The notes under the pieces are model-generated. The model made no database searches, was not told the origin of the DNA, and saw only the letters and a program-made list of their open reading frames with translations. The position numbers and the translations under genes are program-made. A stretch of DNA of 64,000 nucleotides from Rhabditoides inermis. Lineage: Eukaryota; Nematoda; Chromadorea; Rhabditida; Rhabditidae. The stretch covers positions 100,001-164,000 of the forward strand of contig CAWZYM010000417.1 in NCBI GenBank assembly GCA_963966185.1. The letters run 5' to 3'. Below, piece by piece: positions 30,146-41,345 of this stretch. The stretch's first letter is position 1; each line of letters starts with the position of its first letter.

Positions 30146-31432
30146 TCAAATTGCCGGCGAATCTGCGTACTGTTTGCGGAGTGCCGGGTTCTTGTTTTTG
30201 GCGAGCGTGTCCTTGCTGAATTGGATTTCGTCTTGCAGCATTTTCTGAAAAATTGTCTGTTAGTAACAATATGATATTGAGACAAAGATGTTTTCTTGAC
30301 ACTAACCGCTCTGAGCTTCTCCTTCTCGTGCTTCCTCCGGTTGAGCTGGTTGACGAGGGCGACTTTCTCTTGCCGGGCCAGATGGTTCAGTTCCCCGATG
30401 ATCTTCTCGTCCTCTGCGTAGTAGTCCACCAGTTGGTTGCCGAGCGACTCGTCCCACTCTCTATTCTTCATATTCGGCTGCACTTTGATCGTGCTGACGA
30501 CCTAAAGAGTGTAATAACGGATAGAAAGTTCTGTAAGTTCTGTTTCAACGCGATCTGTCCATTTTCGCGGCTTATGTCATTCTGAAAATTTTCGAATTAA
30601 CGGAAATAACTGAAAGAGTTTATTTATTTTGAGTGACGCAGAGTTCTGATCGATAAGAGGTGCTACTGTTAAAGGTTGAAAAAGTAAACTGTTTCTACAT
30701 TCTTTAAAAAAAATGTCCTGGATCCCCTCGACGCACCTGCGCGCACAGCCGCTGCTTCTTCGTTCCGTCCTCCATCCACGATGTCACCCATCTACAGATA
30801 CAGTACAGGTTTAATCATTAGTTCCACCACCACTCATTGCGTACATTCGTACACCTTCGCATTTGAGTGCGAAACATCGTGCAAAAACAAAAGTGCGAAA
30901 CATGTTGGATCTAATCGCGTGCTCTCGATGTCTATGAATTTCCAGCCGTTTCGCACTCTCTTCACATTTGCGCTCTCCAATGTCGGCAAATGATTTGCTT
31001 TAACCGACCCACCTGTGCTGGTTGGTGTAGTGCTTCAAGATGTTTTTATCGGCTTCACTGGAGTCTCGAATCAACGCATCGTACCGCTTTGCTCTGTGAA
31101 TAAATACACCACGTATTTATAGCACGATTCTCTACCGTTCCACGGGCGTGATCTTTTCGTAAATTGTGATTCCGAAAATGTCCCGGTACTTTGTCAGAGC
31201 TTGTTTGGACAGTCGGAAGAATCGCACTTCAACATTGCATATCCACTAAATCACAGGTGAAAAGAGGTGTCATTCCTAAACAACAACTGACAATGTCCGC
31301 TGTGACCGAGAGCGGAACGAATTCTGTCGAGCGATCCAGTGGCTCCTTGGTCGTCTTGAATTTCGTTGGTTTTGAGAGAGATGCACATTGCGTGATCGAG
31401 ACGGCAAGGATACACAACGTGAGATAGCGCAT
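30146..31432 (-). CDS. Small secreted protein, paralogue B
   Basis: Six exons join in phase to 226 codons: 31292-31432, 31136-31245, 31013-31093, 30737-30791, 30307-30501, 30146-30244. A signal peptide (MRYLTLCILAVSITQCAS) precedes a mature protein that keeps WICNV, YTNQHRWVTS, EDGT, RLCAQ, WDESLGNQ and a charged C-terminal helix (VNQLNRRKHEKEKLR), all paralleled in paralogue A. The 195-nt exon 5 equals exons 5 and 6 of paralogue A combined, so one intron was gained or lost after duplication. The protein is probably exported; its role is unknown. AATAAA follows the stop on the gene strand at 30102-30097. Confidence 0.87.
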
Positions 31433-31827
31433 GCTTCGAAATGAAGAGTTCATCAAAGATCGCGTATTTATACGGTACTGAAAAGTTTGCAGATTCACTG
31501 TGGTTCGCACGAGAAAACGTTGGAAATGGTGTATTAATCGTGCTCGTAACTCATGAGAGAATCGATGCGCGACGCGCATAGTGGTGGGGAACTGTGAAAC
31601 TTTGCCGACGCAAACATGCCACGTGTTAAATGTTATAACGAATAAGCAATTCATAAAAATGACATTGTGATTGTCACTTTCTTAAATCATAATATGTACA
31701 ACCAGACACGGAGATCACTTTCTGTAGTCTTGCACCGCAATAGCTGAAGGGCGCGATGCCTGCGGTGTTAAAAGAGAGTAAGAGATTTATGGTTTTTTTA
31801 TGTTCCTTTCCAGTCTCCCCATCCGCG
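31433..31827. other. Divergent spacer
   Basis: Separates the minus-strand secreted gene from the plus-strand IMPACT gene, so promoters for both should lie here. No box can be named with confidence. Confidence 0.5.
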
Positions 31828-32265
31828 ATGAACGACGCGCAGCGGGACGAACTCGCGGCCATCGAGAGCATCTACCCCGATCTGGTCAGCTACGAGTCGG
31901 AGAGCAGGGTGAGGGAGAGAGAGAGAGAGAGAGGGAGGGGAAGGGAGAGAGATGTTGTTTGTTTATGTTGTTTATCATCCCGATGTCCGATTCTGTGTTA
32001 CAATAGCATGGCATGATGGGTTAGTTAGGGTAATCTGGTAGCACACACATAATCCTACGAGGGAGGGAATTGAGGCTCTTTGGGCGTGAACACCGCGAAA
32101 AGAAAATCGCATCAGTTTTATTTGAAACTAAATATGGATTATCTGTTAAAAAGTACTTGCGTAAAGATATTAAGTTTGTTTTGACCCAATTCAACAAAAG
32201 CGCATGCATAAAACGTTTACAAATACTAACACAAACCTGCGCCTCTCTCTCCCCCCCCCTCTCTC

Positions 32266-32312
<47 letters not shown>

Positions 32313-34435
32313 TCTCTCTTCTCTCTCTCTCCGTCTTCTCTCTCTCTCTCTCTCTAATATGGACGTATGACGTTATTCATTTGTATTGTTATATTTCATC
32401 TGTTAGTGTCCACTGTCCGTTATGCGCAGGTTTGTGTCAGTATTTGTGAACGTTTTATGCATGCGCTTTTGTTGAATTGGGTCAAGACAAACTTAATATC
32501 TTTACGTACTTTTGAGTTTCATAGAAATTTCTTTGTTGAATTTCATAGAAATTTCTTCTCTTACTGATTCCCAAGCTCTGTCGTTAATTAGTACGCACGG
32601 AACTATTATGTGACACATTTTATGATGTGACGCACAATGTTGCGTGTATATGTAACTATATTTTTCTTGGTATTGTATAGAAACAATTTTAATCGACACT
32701 TCTCTGAATTTCGGTCGCCGTGGAGTAAGTGCATGTCTGCGCTCTCTGCCGACAGCGTGCTCTCTCGCGATTTCTCTGCGCGCCCTGCCCGCCTGCTGGG
32801 AGAGAGAGCTAGCCAGAGTGACGGGAACCACCCACTCACACGCTGGCCTGCCGATTCATGGGTGAGCGAGATCGCTCATAACTTCTTTCGGCGAAAAGAT
32901 ACAAAGATGCCATTAATTAGTGATCTGGCCTACGGAACCGTGCGAATCTAACTAACATGAATTAGATGAGTTCACATTCCTGCTAACATGATTTTTGAAT
33001 ATCGCTTCTTGAAAATTCTGGCGCGAGCCCTATCCTAAGCCAAAAGAGAGGGCGCTGCGCGCCCTCTCTAATTTGTAGTGAGCGTGTGTGCGGAGTTTTG
33101 AGTTTTGCCATGGTGTGGTTGGTGTGGACAGTTCGTTAGCTAGTTAGCTTACATGACTTTGACAGTCATCCTTATTTGGATACCTGCAGGTGGTGGTGCG
33201 TCTCTCGAACCCGTCCCGCTTCCTGCGACTCGTCATCACTCTGCCGGCCGGGTATCCGGAGAGGTGAGGGAGGGGGGGGGAGGATGGGAATAGGCCGGAT
33301 GGGGATGGGGGAAGGAGAAACGGAGAAGGAGAAAGAAAGGGAGTGGACAGGGGAAGTAGAAGGTGGGAAGGAGGAGAGCGAGAAGGAGAAAGATAGGGAT
33401 GAGAAGTAGTAGGTGGGGTGTGGGGAGGAGAAGAGGGAGAAATAGAAAGAAAGAGAGGAGAGGGAGAAAGAGGTGGAGGAGGAGGAGAACACATCGAAGC
33501 TATCTCGGATACTGCTTGCACTGTACATACCTTTTTAAGAATAGTTTCGTGATTCCAGCTGCGCTTCGTTTGTTAGATTCCGACTATCTAACGCAGTATT
33601 GATGGGGGTGAGAATTGTGTTATCAACTAGCGTTAGAACGGATTGAAAAAGGGGTTGCTATTCTTCGGTTCCTGTCATTCTAAATGACTTAAATGACGTA
33701 TTATTGGTGGAATTGGTTGTCACCCGTATTGTAGGAATAGAAGATCGTCTTTGTTTCGTAGTCGTAGTAAGTGAGTACTCGTTATTCGAAGGAGAGAGAG
33801 AGAAAGAGAGAGTGAGTGAGTGGAAAGGGGAGAGTGAGTGGGGAATGAGAGGAGCGGAGAGGGCCGGCGAGAGAGAGAGAGAGTGTGTGTGTGAGAGAGA
33901 GTGAGAGAGTGAGTGGAAAGGGGAGAGTGTTGTCGTGAGAGAGAGAGTGAGAGAGTGAGTGAGTGGGGAATGAGAGGAGCGGAGAGGGCCGGCGAGAGAG
34001 AGAGAGTGTGTGTGGTGAGAGGGGAGGCGCAGACGGGCGCGAGTGAAGAGAGGTCACCGCCACTCACTCATCCACTCTCCCCCTCCCCCCCCCTCTCCTC
34101 CCGCGCCTCTCACATGCGTTTCTCCCAGAGAGGGGGGAGGAGTGGTATTGATTCGCTGTCTCGGTGTCTTGCTAGATTCTGTTGCATCACTTCAATCAAT
34201 CTAGTTTATCCGGAATCGTTATATCTGAATATGACAACACAATTATAATATTATGATGCATACATTAGTGACTTATTTATGACTTATTTTTGTTATTTGT
34301 ATACATTCCATATTATGTTTAACGTTTAATCATTTCTTTGCAGTGAACCTCCCCTGTACGAGTTGAGTGGCCCGGATCTCTCCCCATCACAGAGACGACA
34401 TCTACAGAACCAGTTCAACGAGGCGTACCTGGGTG

Positions 34436-34474
<39 letters not shown>

Positions 34475-35221
34475 TGCCCTCTCTCTCCTCTCTCCCTCTT
34501 CTCCCCCTCTCTCTCCTCTCTCCTCTCTCTTTACTCTCTCGTTGGCAGACAACATGGGCGAGCCGGTGCTCTTCCTCTGGGTGTCTCTACTCAACGAATT
34601 TTGGGAGGGCGACGGTGTGAAGGGAGGGGAGGAGGAGGAGCAGGAGGGAGAAGTGGAGGAGGAGAAGCGAGAGGAGCAGGAGCGGGAGGAGACGTGTAGG
34701 CTAGAGGAAGGCAAGGTGAGTGTGGGGGGTTTGTACCGGTATTGCTTCCCGTCTTTACTTTGTATACCGTTGTTTCGGCTAGATGTTATGAAATTTGGCG
34801 ATATCGTGTTCGTACTTCATATTGCATTCGCTAGCGCAGTTTTGGCTAGTGGTCATTTACACTTGAAAAAAAAACTTGTGTGCGTGTACTAGAATTAGCG
34901 GTGTAACGTTTATGTCCCGGTGTTACGATATCATTCGATATCTGCCAAACATTGGCTTTAACAACACTATATATGCGGTAAGTAGCAGCGTGAAACATAT
35001 TGTTGCTCAGCTCAAATAAGGTTTCCGTTATGAGTAGTGGTCGAGAGTTATGTTGATGGGAGACAAAACATATCTGTATTCAGTTGTTTTTCCTATTACA
35101 AGCTTGTCTGAATCTAAGGATTGAGAAACAATTCAAAATCAAATATAGCATCCAGAATCGCATTTACATACATTGAGCAGGAGGTTATCCATTAGCAGAT
35201 AAACAATTATATTTATATATG

Positions 35222-35252
<31 letters not shown>

Positions 35253-36648
35253 CCATTCCAGTTCTCTCTCCCCGAGATAGTGAGTGGCGACAGTCTCTCC
35301 GACCGCAAGAGCGTCTTCCAAGCCCATCTGGCGAGGATACAGTACAAGGAACAGGTGGGCATAGGGGTACTGTATGTTGAATTTAATAGTACTGTAGCGC
35401 TGGAAGAGGAACTTGTGAGTATTGTATGCTGAACTGAACTGTATGATATTCGACGATATGTTTACGCTGTACTAATTAGAAAATGTATAGTATAATACAT
35501 ACTATTAGTATTGTACACTGAAAGGAACAGGTGGGAGCAGAAGTTTGAGAGAAGGAATGAACAAGTTGCTGTTGATTCGAATGCGTGTACTAGTACTAAC
35601 GGTGAAACTTTTATGTTACCGTTTCAAATCGCCATCAGAATTCACAACGCGGAGAGGATGTTAGGGTTACGGTGACTGATATCGATCGATTGATTATCGA
35701 TTTATCGATCGTATCTCCAGGTTCCCTTGGTGATGTCTCGGCTGTTGGAAAACGGGAAGATCGCCAGGGCGACACACAACATCTACGCGTGGAGAGTGAT
35801 GGAGGAGAGGGGAGGGAGGATGATACGGTGAGGGGGGGAGGGAGAGAGGGAGGGAGCACGGCCCGGCGCGCGTTCACTGATTTGCGTGACGAAAGACGCA
35901 CGTGACGCACATGCAACGCGTCTCCCATGTTAAAGAAAAATAAGCTTATCATCATTGTCGGTTTCAAACAAGCGAACATTATTTCATGGTCTAGTGGCTA
36001 GCGAGCGCTGCCAGTGATCTGTTTATTGCAGGTTCGATTCCTTTCGCTGCCACATGTTCTGCTAAATTGCTTGAGCCATCTGCGACGCGGAACTGATGCG
36101 TAGCGTGCGTCTGGGTTCACCGGTCAGTGAACAAATGAGTGACACTACGGCCGGGCCGTGGGGAGAGGGGATGGAGGGAGAGAGAGGGGAGAGAGGGAGA
36201 TATCAATCAATCAATCGTTTATCCGGAATCGTTATATCTGAATATGACAACACAATGATAATGTTATGAAGCATACAGTAGTGCCTAAGATGTTAGTTAC
36301 ATACATAAGCTAACGCCGGGGAAAGACAGGTAGAGTGACGAGGTTAGTGGAGGGAAGACGATACTTGATCGATAATCATTCCTGGACCATTAGAGTACCA
36401 TTCTTGACGTGGTAAGCTCCGGGTTTTCTTCGCTTCCGTGCCAATCGGTATCTCCTTGCGCCATAGCTGCTTCCGCATGAGGGTACTTCCCGTCGCCTCA
36501 CTGGTTACTCGGGAAGGATTCTTGTCGATGACCGATCATTCGGCGGCGGTGGGGCAAAATGAGGACCCGACCGCACGCCGCGGGGAAAAAAGAAGAATAT
36601 AGGGAGAGGGAGATAAAGAGAGCGAAAGAAGGACAAAGAGAAACAGTA

Positions 36649-36699
<51 letters not shown>

Positions 36700-37166
36700 G
36701 TGTGAATTGGATTGGTTATGTGTTGTTTCCACGGACAATACGCAACGCGACGAATTTAGATATATTTTGTCAGTTGGAGCCCTGATCCTTGAAAGTATTC
36801 ACCAAAATCAAGAATCCCGGTGTCTGATCCTGATTCACTCTATAATTTCAATCTACCGTACCCCTCTGCAGATGCCAGGACTGCGAGGACGACGGGGAGA
36901 CGGGCGCGTCGGCGAAGATGCTCGATCTGCTGGAGAAGATGGGCGCAGACGGGGTGCTGGTGGTGGTGACGAGATGGTGGGGGGGGGGGGGGAGAGGGAG
37001 GGAGGGAGGGGAGAGAGGATACAGAGAGGGAGAGAGAGAGGGAGGGAGAGTTGACCCCATCCTTCGCAGGTACGGTGGAGTTCACCTCGGCCCCGACCGA
37101 TTCCGCATCATCAACAACATGACCAGGGAGATTGTGGCGGCGTGCGGACTCGAGAACCGGACGTGA
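31828..37166 (+). CDS. IMPACT: IMPACT family translation regulator (RWD + UPF0029)
   Basis: Eight exons join in phase to 270 codons: 31828-31908, 33190-33263, 34344-34432, 34549-34715, 35262-35354, 35721-35827, 36872-36976, 37070-37166. The N-terminal RWD domain (MNDAQRDELAAIESIYPDL, LPAGYPESEPPLYELS, LFLWVSLLNEFW) leads to an acidic linker (Glu-rich, residues 105-135 or so) and the IMPACT domain: SDRKSVFQAHLA, ATHNIYAWRV, DCEDDGETGA, VVVTRWYGG, HLGPDRFRIINN. The length matches the family. IMPACT proteins bind GCN1 and keep it from activating the eIF2 kinase GCN2. The start lies 14 nt after a ttccag acceptor. Introns hold a fold-back repeat, SINE and LINE-tail copies, and GA arrays. Confidence 0.93.
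31909..31950. repeat. GA array at the 5' splice site of IMPACT exon 1
   Basis: The donor GTGAGG runs straight into GA repeats, the pattern seen at many donors in this window. Confidence 0.9.
32149..32513. repeat. Fold-back (long inverted repeat) element
   Basis: Arms of about 90 bp at 32149-32242 and 32424-32513 are inverted copies (left ...ttttgacccaattcaac..., right gttgaattgggtcaaga...). They are nearly identical, with a few substitutions and one 4-nt indel. The 180-bp centre is mainly a CT array (32243-32355). It lies in IMPACT intron 1 and could be a MITE or a foldback element. No clear target duplication was found. Confidence 0.85.
32990..33085. repeat. Dispersed repeat copy with palindrome
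   Basis: Shares gaaaattctggcgcgagccctatcct with 15225-15262. It is followed by the palindrome gagagggcgctgcgcgccctctc at 33045-33067, which may mark an element end. Confidence 0.65.
33260..33520. repeat. Purine-rich intron tract
   Basis: G/A-only sequence with ggagaa and gaagtag units, starting at the donor of IMPACT exon 2. Confidence 0.85.
33790..34140. repeat. GA arrays with a duplicated 100-bp unit
   Basis: The phrase gagtggggaatgagaggagcggagagggccggcgagagag occurs twice, at about 33835 and 33961, inside GA-rich sequence. A CT/C tract follows at 34070-34110. Confidence 0.85.
34193..34290 (-). mobile_element. 3' fragment of the non-autonomous LINE-like element
   Basis: Plus-strand sequence tttatccggaatcgttatat and tgaatatgacaacacaat matches the tail of the 25.5-kb element in reverse. 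Only about 100 bp remain, so it is strongly 5'-truncated. It lies in IMPACT intron 2. Confidence 0.75.
34440..34540. repeat. CT-rich short intron
   Basis: Nearly the whole 116-bp intron between IMPACT exons 3 and 4 is CT/C. It is one of the few introns with pyrimidine on the transcript strand. Confidence 0.9.
35355..35540 (+). repeat. Copies of IMPACT exon 5 donor region
   Basis: The exon 5 end and donor (AAGGAACAG then GTGGG at 35355) recurs at 35522-35536 (aaaggaacaggtgggag) and, more weakly, at 35403-35420 (gaagaggaacttgtgag), with tactgtatg/tattgtatg phrases between. Confidence 0.7.
35985..36175 (+). mobile_element. tRNA-derived SINE, related to the 18.5-kb copy
   Basis: The head has an A box tggtctagtggctagcg near 35988 and a B box ggttcgattcc near 36031, followed by catgttctgcta, which parallels attgttctacc in the 18.5-kb SINE. 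The 3' part runs into GA-rich sequence and no clean tail or target duplication is visible. In IMPACT intron 6. Confidence 0.7.
36203..36605 (-). mobile_element. Internally deleted copy of the non-autonomous element
   Basis: In reverse orientation it has the same head (cgcggcgtgcggtcgggtcc) and tail (ccggataaacg with TTGAT units) as the 25.5-kb element, but only about 400 bp, so some 600 bp of the middle are gone. A 10-bp candidate duplication gagggagata flanks it at 36193-36202 and 36606-36615, though the GA-rich setting weakens that. Confidence 0.8.
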
Positions 37167-37396
37167 CGTCATCGCGAAGAGTGACGTCATCGCTAGTGAC
37201 GTCATAGGGTATTGATTGACTAGCCAATGCTACATGCGTTGTACTAACGTGTTGTTGTTGATTTATATAAAGACTTTTATTGTTTGAAGATGTTGTTGTT
37301 TGTTGATGAGAGATTTCAAGTCGTTTGCAACGATTGGACGTTGTCCGTATCTGGAGAGAGGGAGAGAGAGAGAGAGAGTTTCTCCCTTTTTAGGCG
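37167..37396. other. Short intergenic spacer (230 bp)
   Basis: Starts with three closely spaced tgacgtcat phrases (37165-37210), which match a CRE/ATF-type palindrome, just past the IMPACT stop. No AATAAA is seen. It ends in a tttttag acceptor 3 nt before the next ATG. Confidence 0.6.
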
Positions 37397-39109
37397 ATGA
37401 CATACGCGGTGGCCAAGTTACCAGACGACCAGCCCGAGCTGCTAGCCAAGATTGTCACGGTGCGTTATTAATTTATCGATTTGTTTAATTGTTTTATTGA
37501 TTTATCGATTTGCAGTTCTTCCTCTCTCACCAGATGCACGTGGCTTTCGTTCCCGATTTCAAGTTTGGCGAGGTTGGTTTCATAAAAATGATATTTGAAA
37601 AAATTGTATCGTTGTTTACTGTGAGATAGGTAGTGTATGTGAAACATACCATATCAGCGATTTGTTGTTAACGCTTTTATCAGATTTTTGTCTATTGGTT
37701 GACCTATTGAAAGTCGAATAATCAAGATATTGAAGTATAGAATTAGGTAGAAGATTTGTTGTATGTGTGAAACATATTTTCAAAATTGGCATCGACACAA
37801 ACTTTCGACAACTTTTTTTAATTGTTATGTAGACGAATATACCATAATAGAATCATGACGTTTAAAAGGATAAAAAACATGCATGTCGTCATATTTTTAA
37901 ATAACGTTTTTTTTGTAAAAAAAAAGAGAGTAATAAATCAGATGCGCGACAAGGAGCAGTCGGCGGGACGATCGGTCGACTCGCGACAGGGAAAGAGGGA
38001 GAGGGAGGAGGAGGAGGAGAGGAGAGAGAAGGTGGGTGAGAGAAAGGGAGAGGAGAGGGAGAGGGAGGGAGAGAGAGCGGGAGAGAGAGAGACGTACTTG
38101 TTCAGGAGCCCACCCCGCAACCCGAGATCATCTCCTGCTCACCATTTGTGTGGCCGGGGGGATCGAGAGAGGAGGGAGGAGGAGGAGGAGGAGGGGAGAG
38201 TGGATCCATCGGAGGAGGAGCAGTGGGAGGAGAGGAGAATGGAGCGACTGCGACTGCGACTGCGACTGTGGAGCCATTCCTGTACCGGTTGAACATGAAA
38301 GTCGAGCCGGTGGGTGATGTGTTCTTTTACTATCTATCTATCTAACTACCTACCTACCTACCTACCTACCTACCTACCTACCTACCTACCTACCTACCTA
38401 CCTACCTACCTACCTACCTACCTACCTACCTACCTACCTGTTTAGGTAGCCCCGATCGATCACGCGAGTGTCAGCCCAGTGGATTCTGATGTGATGGCGG
38501 CAATGGATAGAGGAGGAGGGGCAGGATGCATCATGGGAGGAGGAGGAGGAGGAGAGATGGACCCGGCACTCTTTCATATGGGTCTGGCCAGCTGCTTCGG
38601 AGAGGTACGGTAATGAGTACAGTAAGTATTGTATTGAGTACAGTACAGTCATGAGTATAGCTGTATAGGCACAGGTACAGTGGTTGAATGAGTTTGTTTA
38701 AGAATGCAGGTGATATTGTTGTGTGTTTGGCTTGCATGAGGCTCTAGTGGGTGTGAATCGTATATTGTGTGGATCGAAATGTTTTGATAATTGAAATGAG
38801 AAATACTATTTCACACAATACACGGACAGTTCTCGGGGTTCAGATAGTTTAAGCGTGAAATGCGATATTGAGAATACATTATACAGTATACAGTCTTGTT
38901 TTGCAACATTGAGAGTACAGTATGAAGATAGTACAGTATACAGACATTCGTTGCAGGACCCCTCGCTGCTCGATCAGGTGTCGTCGAGTCGGAAGAAGGC
39001 GCGAATTGAAGACGGCAGCGGCGTGCAGTGCAGGGTGAGCGGGGGGGGGGGGGGGTATGTCTTTGCCTCTCTGTCTCTGTCTCTGTCTCTGTCTCTGTCT
39101 CTGTCTCTG

Positions 39110-39190
<81 letters not shown>

Positions 39191-40407
39191 TTCTGAACCA
39201 TGGATGTTAGATCGCTGCTTGATTCCCGTCGTCGTACTTTTTTTTTTCTTTCTCGTTCTGTCGTTTTTTTTCCTGTGCATTGAATAGAGACCGTTATGCG
39301 ATGTTTATGTAGGGTGAGAAGCATATATAATTGAAATGGATTTGTGACAGTGATTTTGAAACCCGCGTTCTTCTCTCTCAGGGAGGGGGAGAGAGAGAGT
39401 GAGAGAGAGAGAGTGGAGAGAGAGAGAGGGAGAGAGAGAGAGAGATGTTTCCCCCTTGCAGAAGTGCGACTCGGAGCTGAACGTGCGCCACTGTCTCCAA
39501 CACTCGATGGTCCACCTGTCGATCCCGCCCTTCTTCCGCTGCTCCCTCTGCAACCTCGAGAACAACCGTGCGCTTTCCATCAACTTATTTTAATTTTTTT
39601 TAATCTTTTGTCGATCTATTGCTCCCCCTAGCCGAGCCGTGTAGCGATCTCGACAACAATCGGGCGTTGTTTGATGGACTTTTTGCTGTTGTACTGTTTG
39701 TGTAGCAGTCTCGAGAACCAGCGAACAATTGCCGATGGGTTGTGTATAGTTCTTGCTTTTGGGCGATGTAGCCATGTAGCAACATGGAGGTGTTTTTCTT
39801 CGTCTACTTTGTACAGTACCCCCTTTCCAGGTCTGGAGAACATGAACCGCCACCGGAAGGCGATCCACCCGGGCGTGCAGAGCGAGGCACTTGTTCGCAG
39901 GATCACGCAGAGGGTGGGTGTACTGTAACTGTAGGATACGGTACTGTAGAATACTGTACTGTAGGATACGGTACTGTAGCATACTGTACTGTAGGATACT
40001 GTACTGTAGGATACTGTACCCCAGTTGGTGTAGGACTAGACAGACTCGATTAGACAAAAAAATAGCTGTTACATGATTGATATCTCTTATTTGTGATGAT
40101 CTTTTGCTTATTGTGATATCTTTTGCCTCCGAAATGCCGTCCAACCACTTCGAACTACTTCAGCAACGGTTTCCGAAGCTGACTGACCACGCCTTAAGCG
40201 GTCGGGCGATCTTCGTCTCGTTATCTGTACCGTACACCTACCATACGCCTACCGTAACCCTACCGTACCCCCGCGTATTCGTTGCAGGACCACGACGTGT
40301 TCTACGCCAACTTTGCCGAGTGCTTCCCTGATCAGGCGGCGCCGCGACTGCCGAGGATGCTGGCAGTCAACGAGTGCGAGGCGGTGGTGGCGGGGAGTGT
40401 GGAGTAG
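37397..40407 (+). CDS. C2H2 zinc-finger protein, single finger, 319 aa
   Basis: Nine exons join in phase: 37397-37459, 37516-37572, 37942-38031, 38106-38309, 38446-38604, 38957-39034, 39462-39567, 39831-39913, 40288-40407. The N-terminus (MTYAVAKLPDDQPELL) is followed by a Glu/Arg-rich part, a Gly/Ala-rich part with an alternating Thr-Ala run, and a C-terminal finger CSLC...HRKAIH of spacing C-x2-C-x12-H-x4-H, split by an intron. A second, imperfect Cys/His cluster (KCDSELNVRHCLQHSMVHL) precedes it. The last 40 residues hold FYANFAECFPDQ. It is probably nuclear and perhaps binds DNA or RNA. I do not recognise an orthologue. AATAAA lies at 40773-40778. Confidence 0.8.
38343..38440. repeat. (CTAC)n tetranucleotide array
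   Basis: About 24 perfect CTAC units fill the intron between exons 4 and 5 of the zinc-finger gene. It stands apart from the GA arrays elsewhere. Confidence 0.97.
39066..39187. repeat. (CTGTCT)n followed by (CT)n and (CA)n
   Basis: Compound array in intron 6 of the zinc-finger gene: about ten hexamers, then CT, then about 14 CA dinucleotides. Confidence 0.97.
39375..39447. repeat. GA array
   Basis: GA-rich, ending 15 nt before the exon 7 acceptor cccccttgcag. Confidence 0.95.
39917..40020. repeat. 15-bp tandem repeat, about seven copies
   Basis: Unit gtactgtaggatact with single-base variants, directly after the donor of exon 8 of the zinc-finger gene. The palindromic core TACTGTA/TACAGTA also recurs in introns at 23.6-23.8, 35.4 and 38.6-38.9 kb. 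Confidence 0.9.
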
Positions 40408-40648
40408 AGGGAGAGAGAGGGAGGGAGGGAGGGAGGGAGAGGGGAGGTAGGGGGGAGAGAGAGGGAGGGAGAGAGGGAGAGAGAGAGGGAGGGGGGAGAG
40501 AGAGAGAGGGAGGAAGGGAGAGAGGGAGGGAGGGAGAGGGGGAGGAAGAGAGAGGGAGAGGGAGGAGGAAGAGAGAGGGAGAGAGAGAGGGAGAGGGGGG
40601 AGGAAGAGAGAGGGAGAGAGAGAGGGAGAGAGGTAGGGAAGGAGGGAG
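40408..40648. repeat. GA/GGGA purine tract
   Basis: 240 bp of almost pure purine starting one base past the stop codon of the zinc-finger gene, so it should be transcribed in its 3' UTR. Confidence 0.95.
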
Positions 40649-40984
40649 GAACATGTCTGTATAGCCCTGTCATTGTTGTTCATAATGATTTTGATTTGAG
40701 ATCTGATCTTGATTGCATGTTTGTGTCACACACTTTGTATACTATGGGTACGTAACCGTACTACTCGCTTGTAATAAACATCTTTATTTTTTGCTGACTT
40801 TGTTTCGGTGATGCTATTCCGTTGACTATTCCGGTCGAGACTTTTTGTCTCGTTTCTGTATTTGTTATTGGAAAAGAATATTATTGATTTATTGATTGAT
40901 TTGATTAGAATGGTGCGCGAATGGCTGTTCTCTGCGGAAGAGCTGCGGGATACACCGTCACGGAGGGCCGGAATGGATTGGCAG

Positions 40985-41060
40985 GTGAGAGATGGGTGGA
41001 GGGGGGAGGAGAGAGAGGGAGAGAGAGAGGAAGGAGAGAGAGAGGGAGGGAGATTCCCTC
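40985..41060. repeat. Purine-rich short intron
   Basis: The 84-bp intron between exons 1 and 2 is nearly all G/A, from GTGAGAGA to a short ccctcccttgcag acceptor. Confidence 0.9.
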
Positions 41061-41345
41061 CCTTGCAGACCGGAGTCCGCCTACGTCGCGAGGGCGTTCG
41101 ACTGATAGTGGAGATTGGTGGCGAGTTGAAGTTGTGAGTTTATTTATCTCTTTTTTTGTTACACGGTTCTGGGGATAGTGCAAGTGATGTGAAATTTGGA
41201 TAGTGTTCGATGTAACATGTATGAAACGTACTATTTGTTGCTTGGTTTTTGAAGATTCTTGACGTTTCTTGGTTATTTAGAAATAGGCTTCTTGTATTTG
41301 ATTTTGAAACAAGAACACAGGGTGATTGTTTTCTGTATATTATTG

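Noticed and set aside
38102..39210. Several ORFs of 60-130 codons on both strands over the CTAC, CTGTCT and CA arrays
   Set aside because: Low-complexity translations of simple repeats inside introns of the zinc-finger gene.
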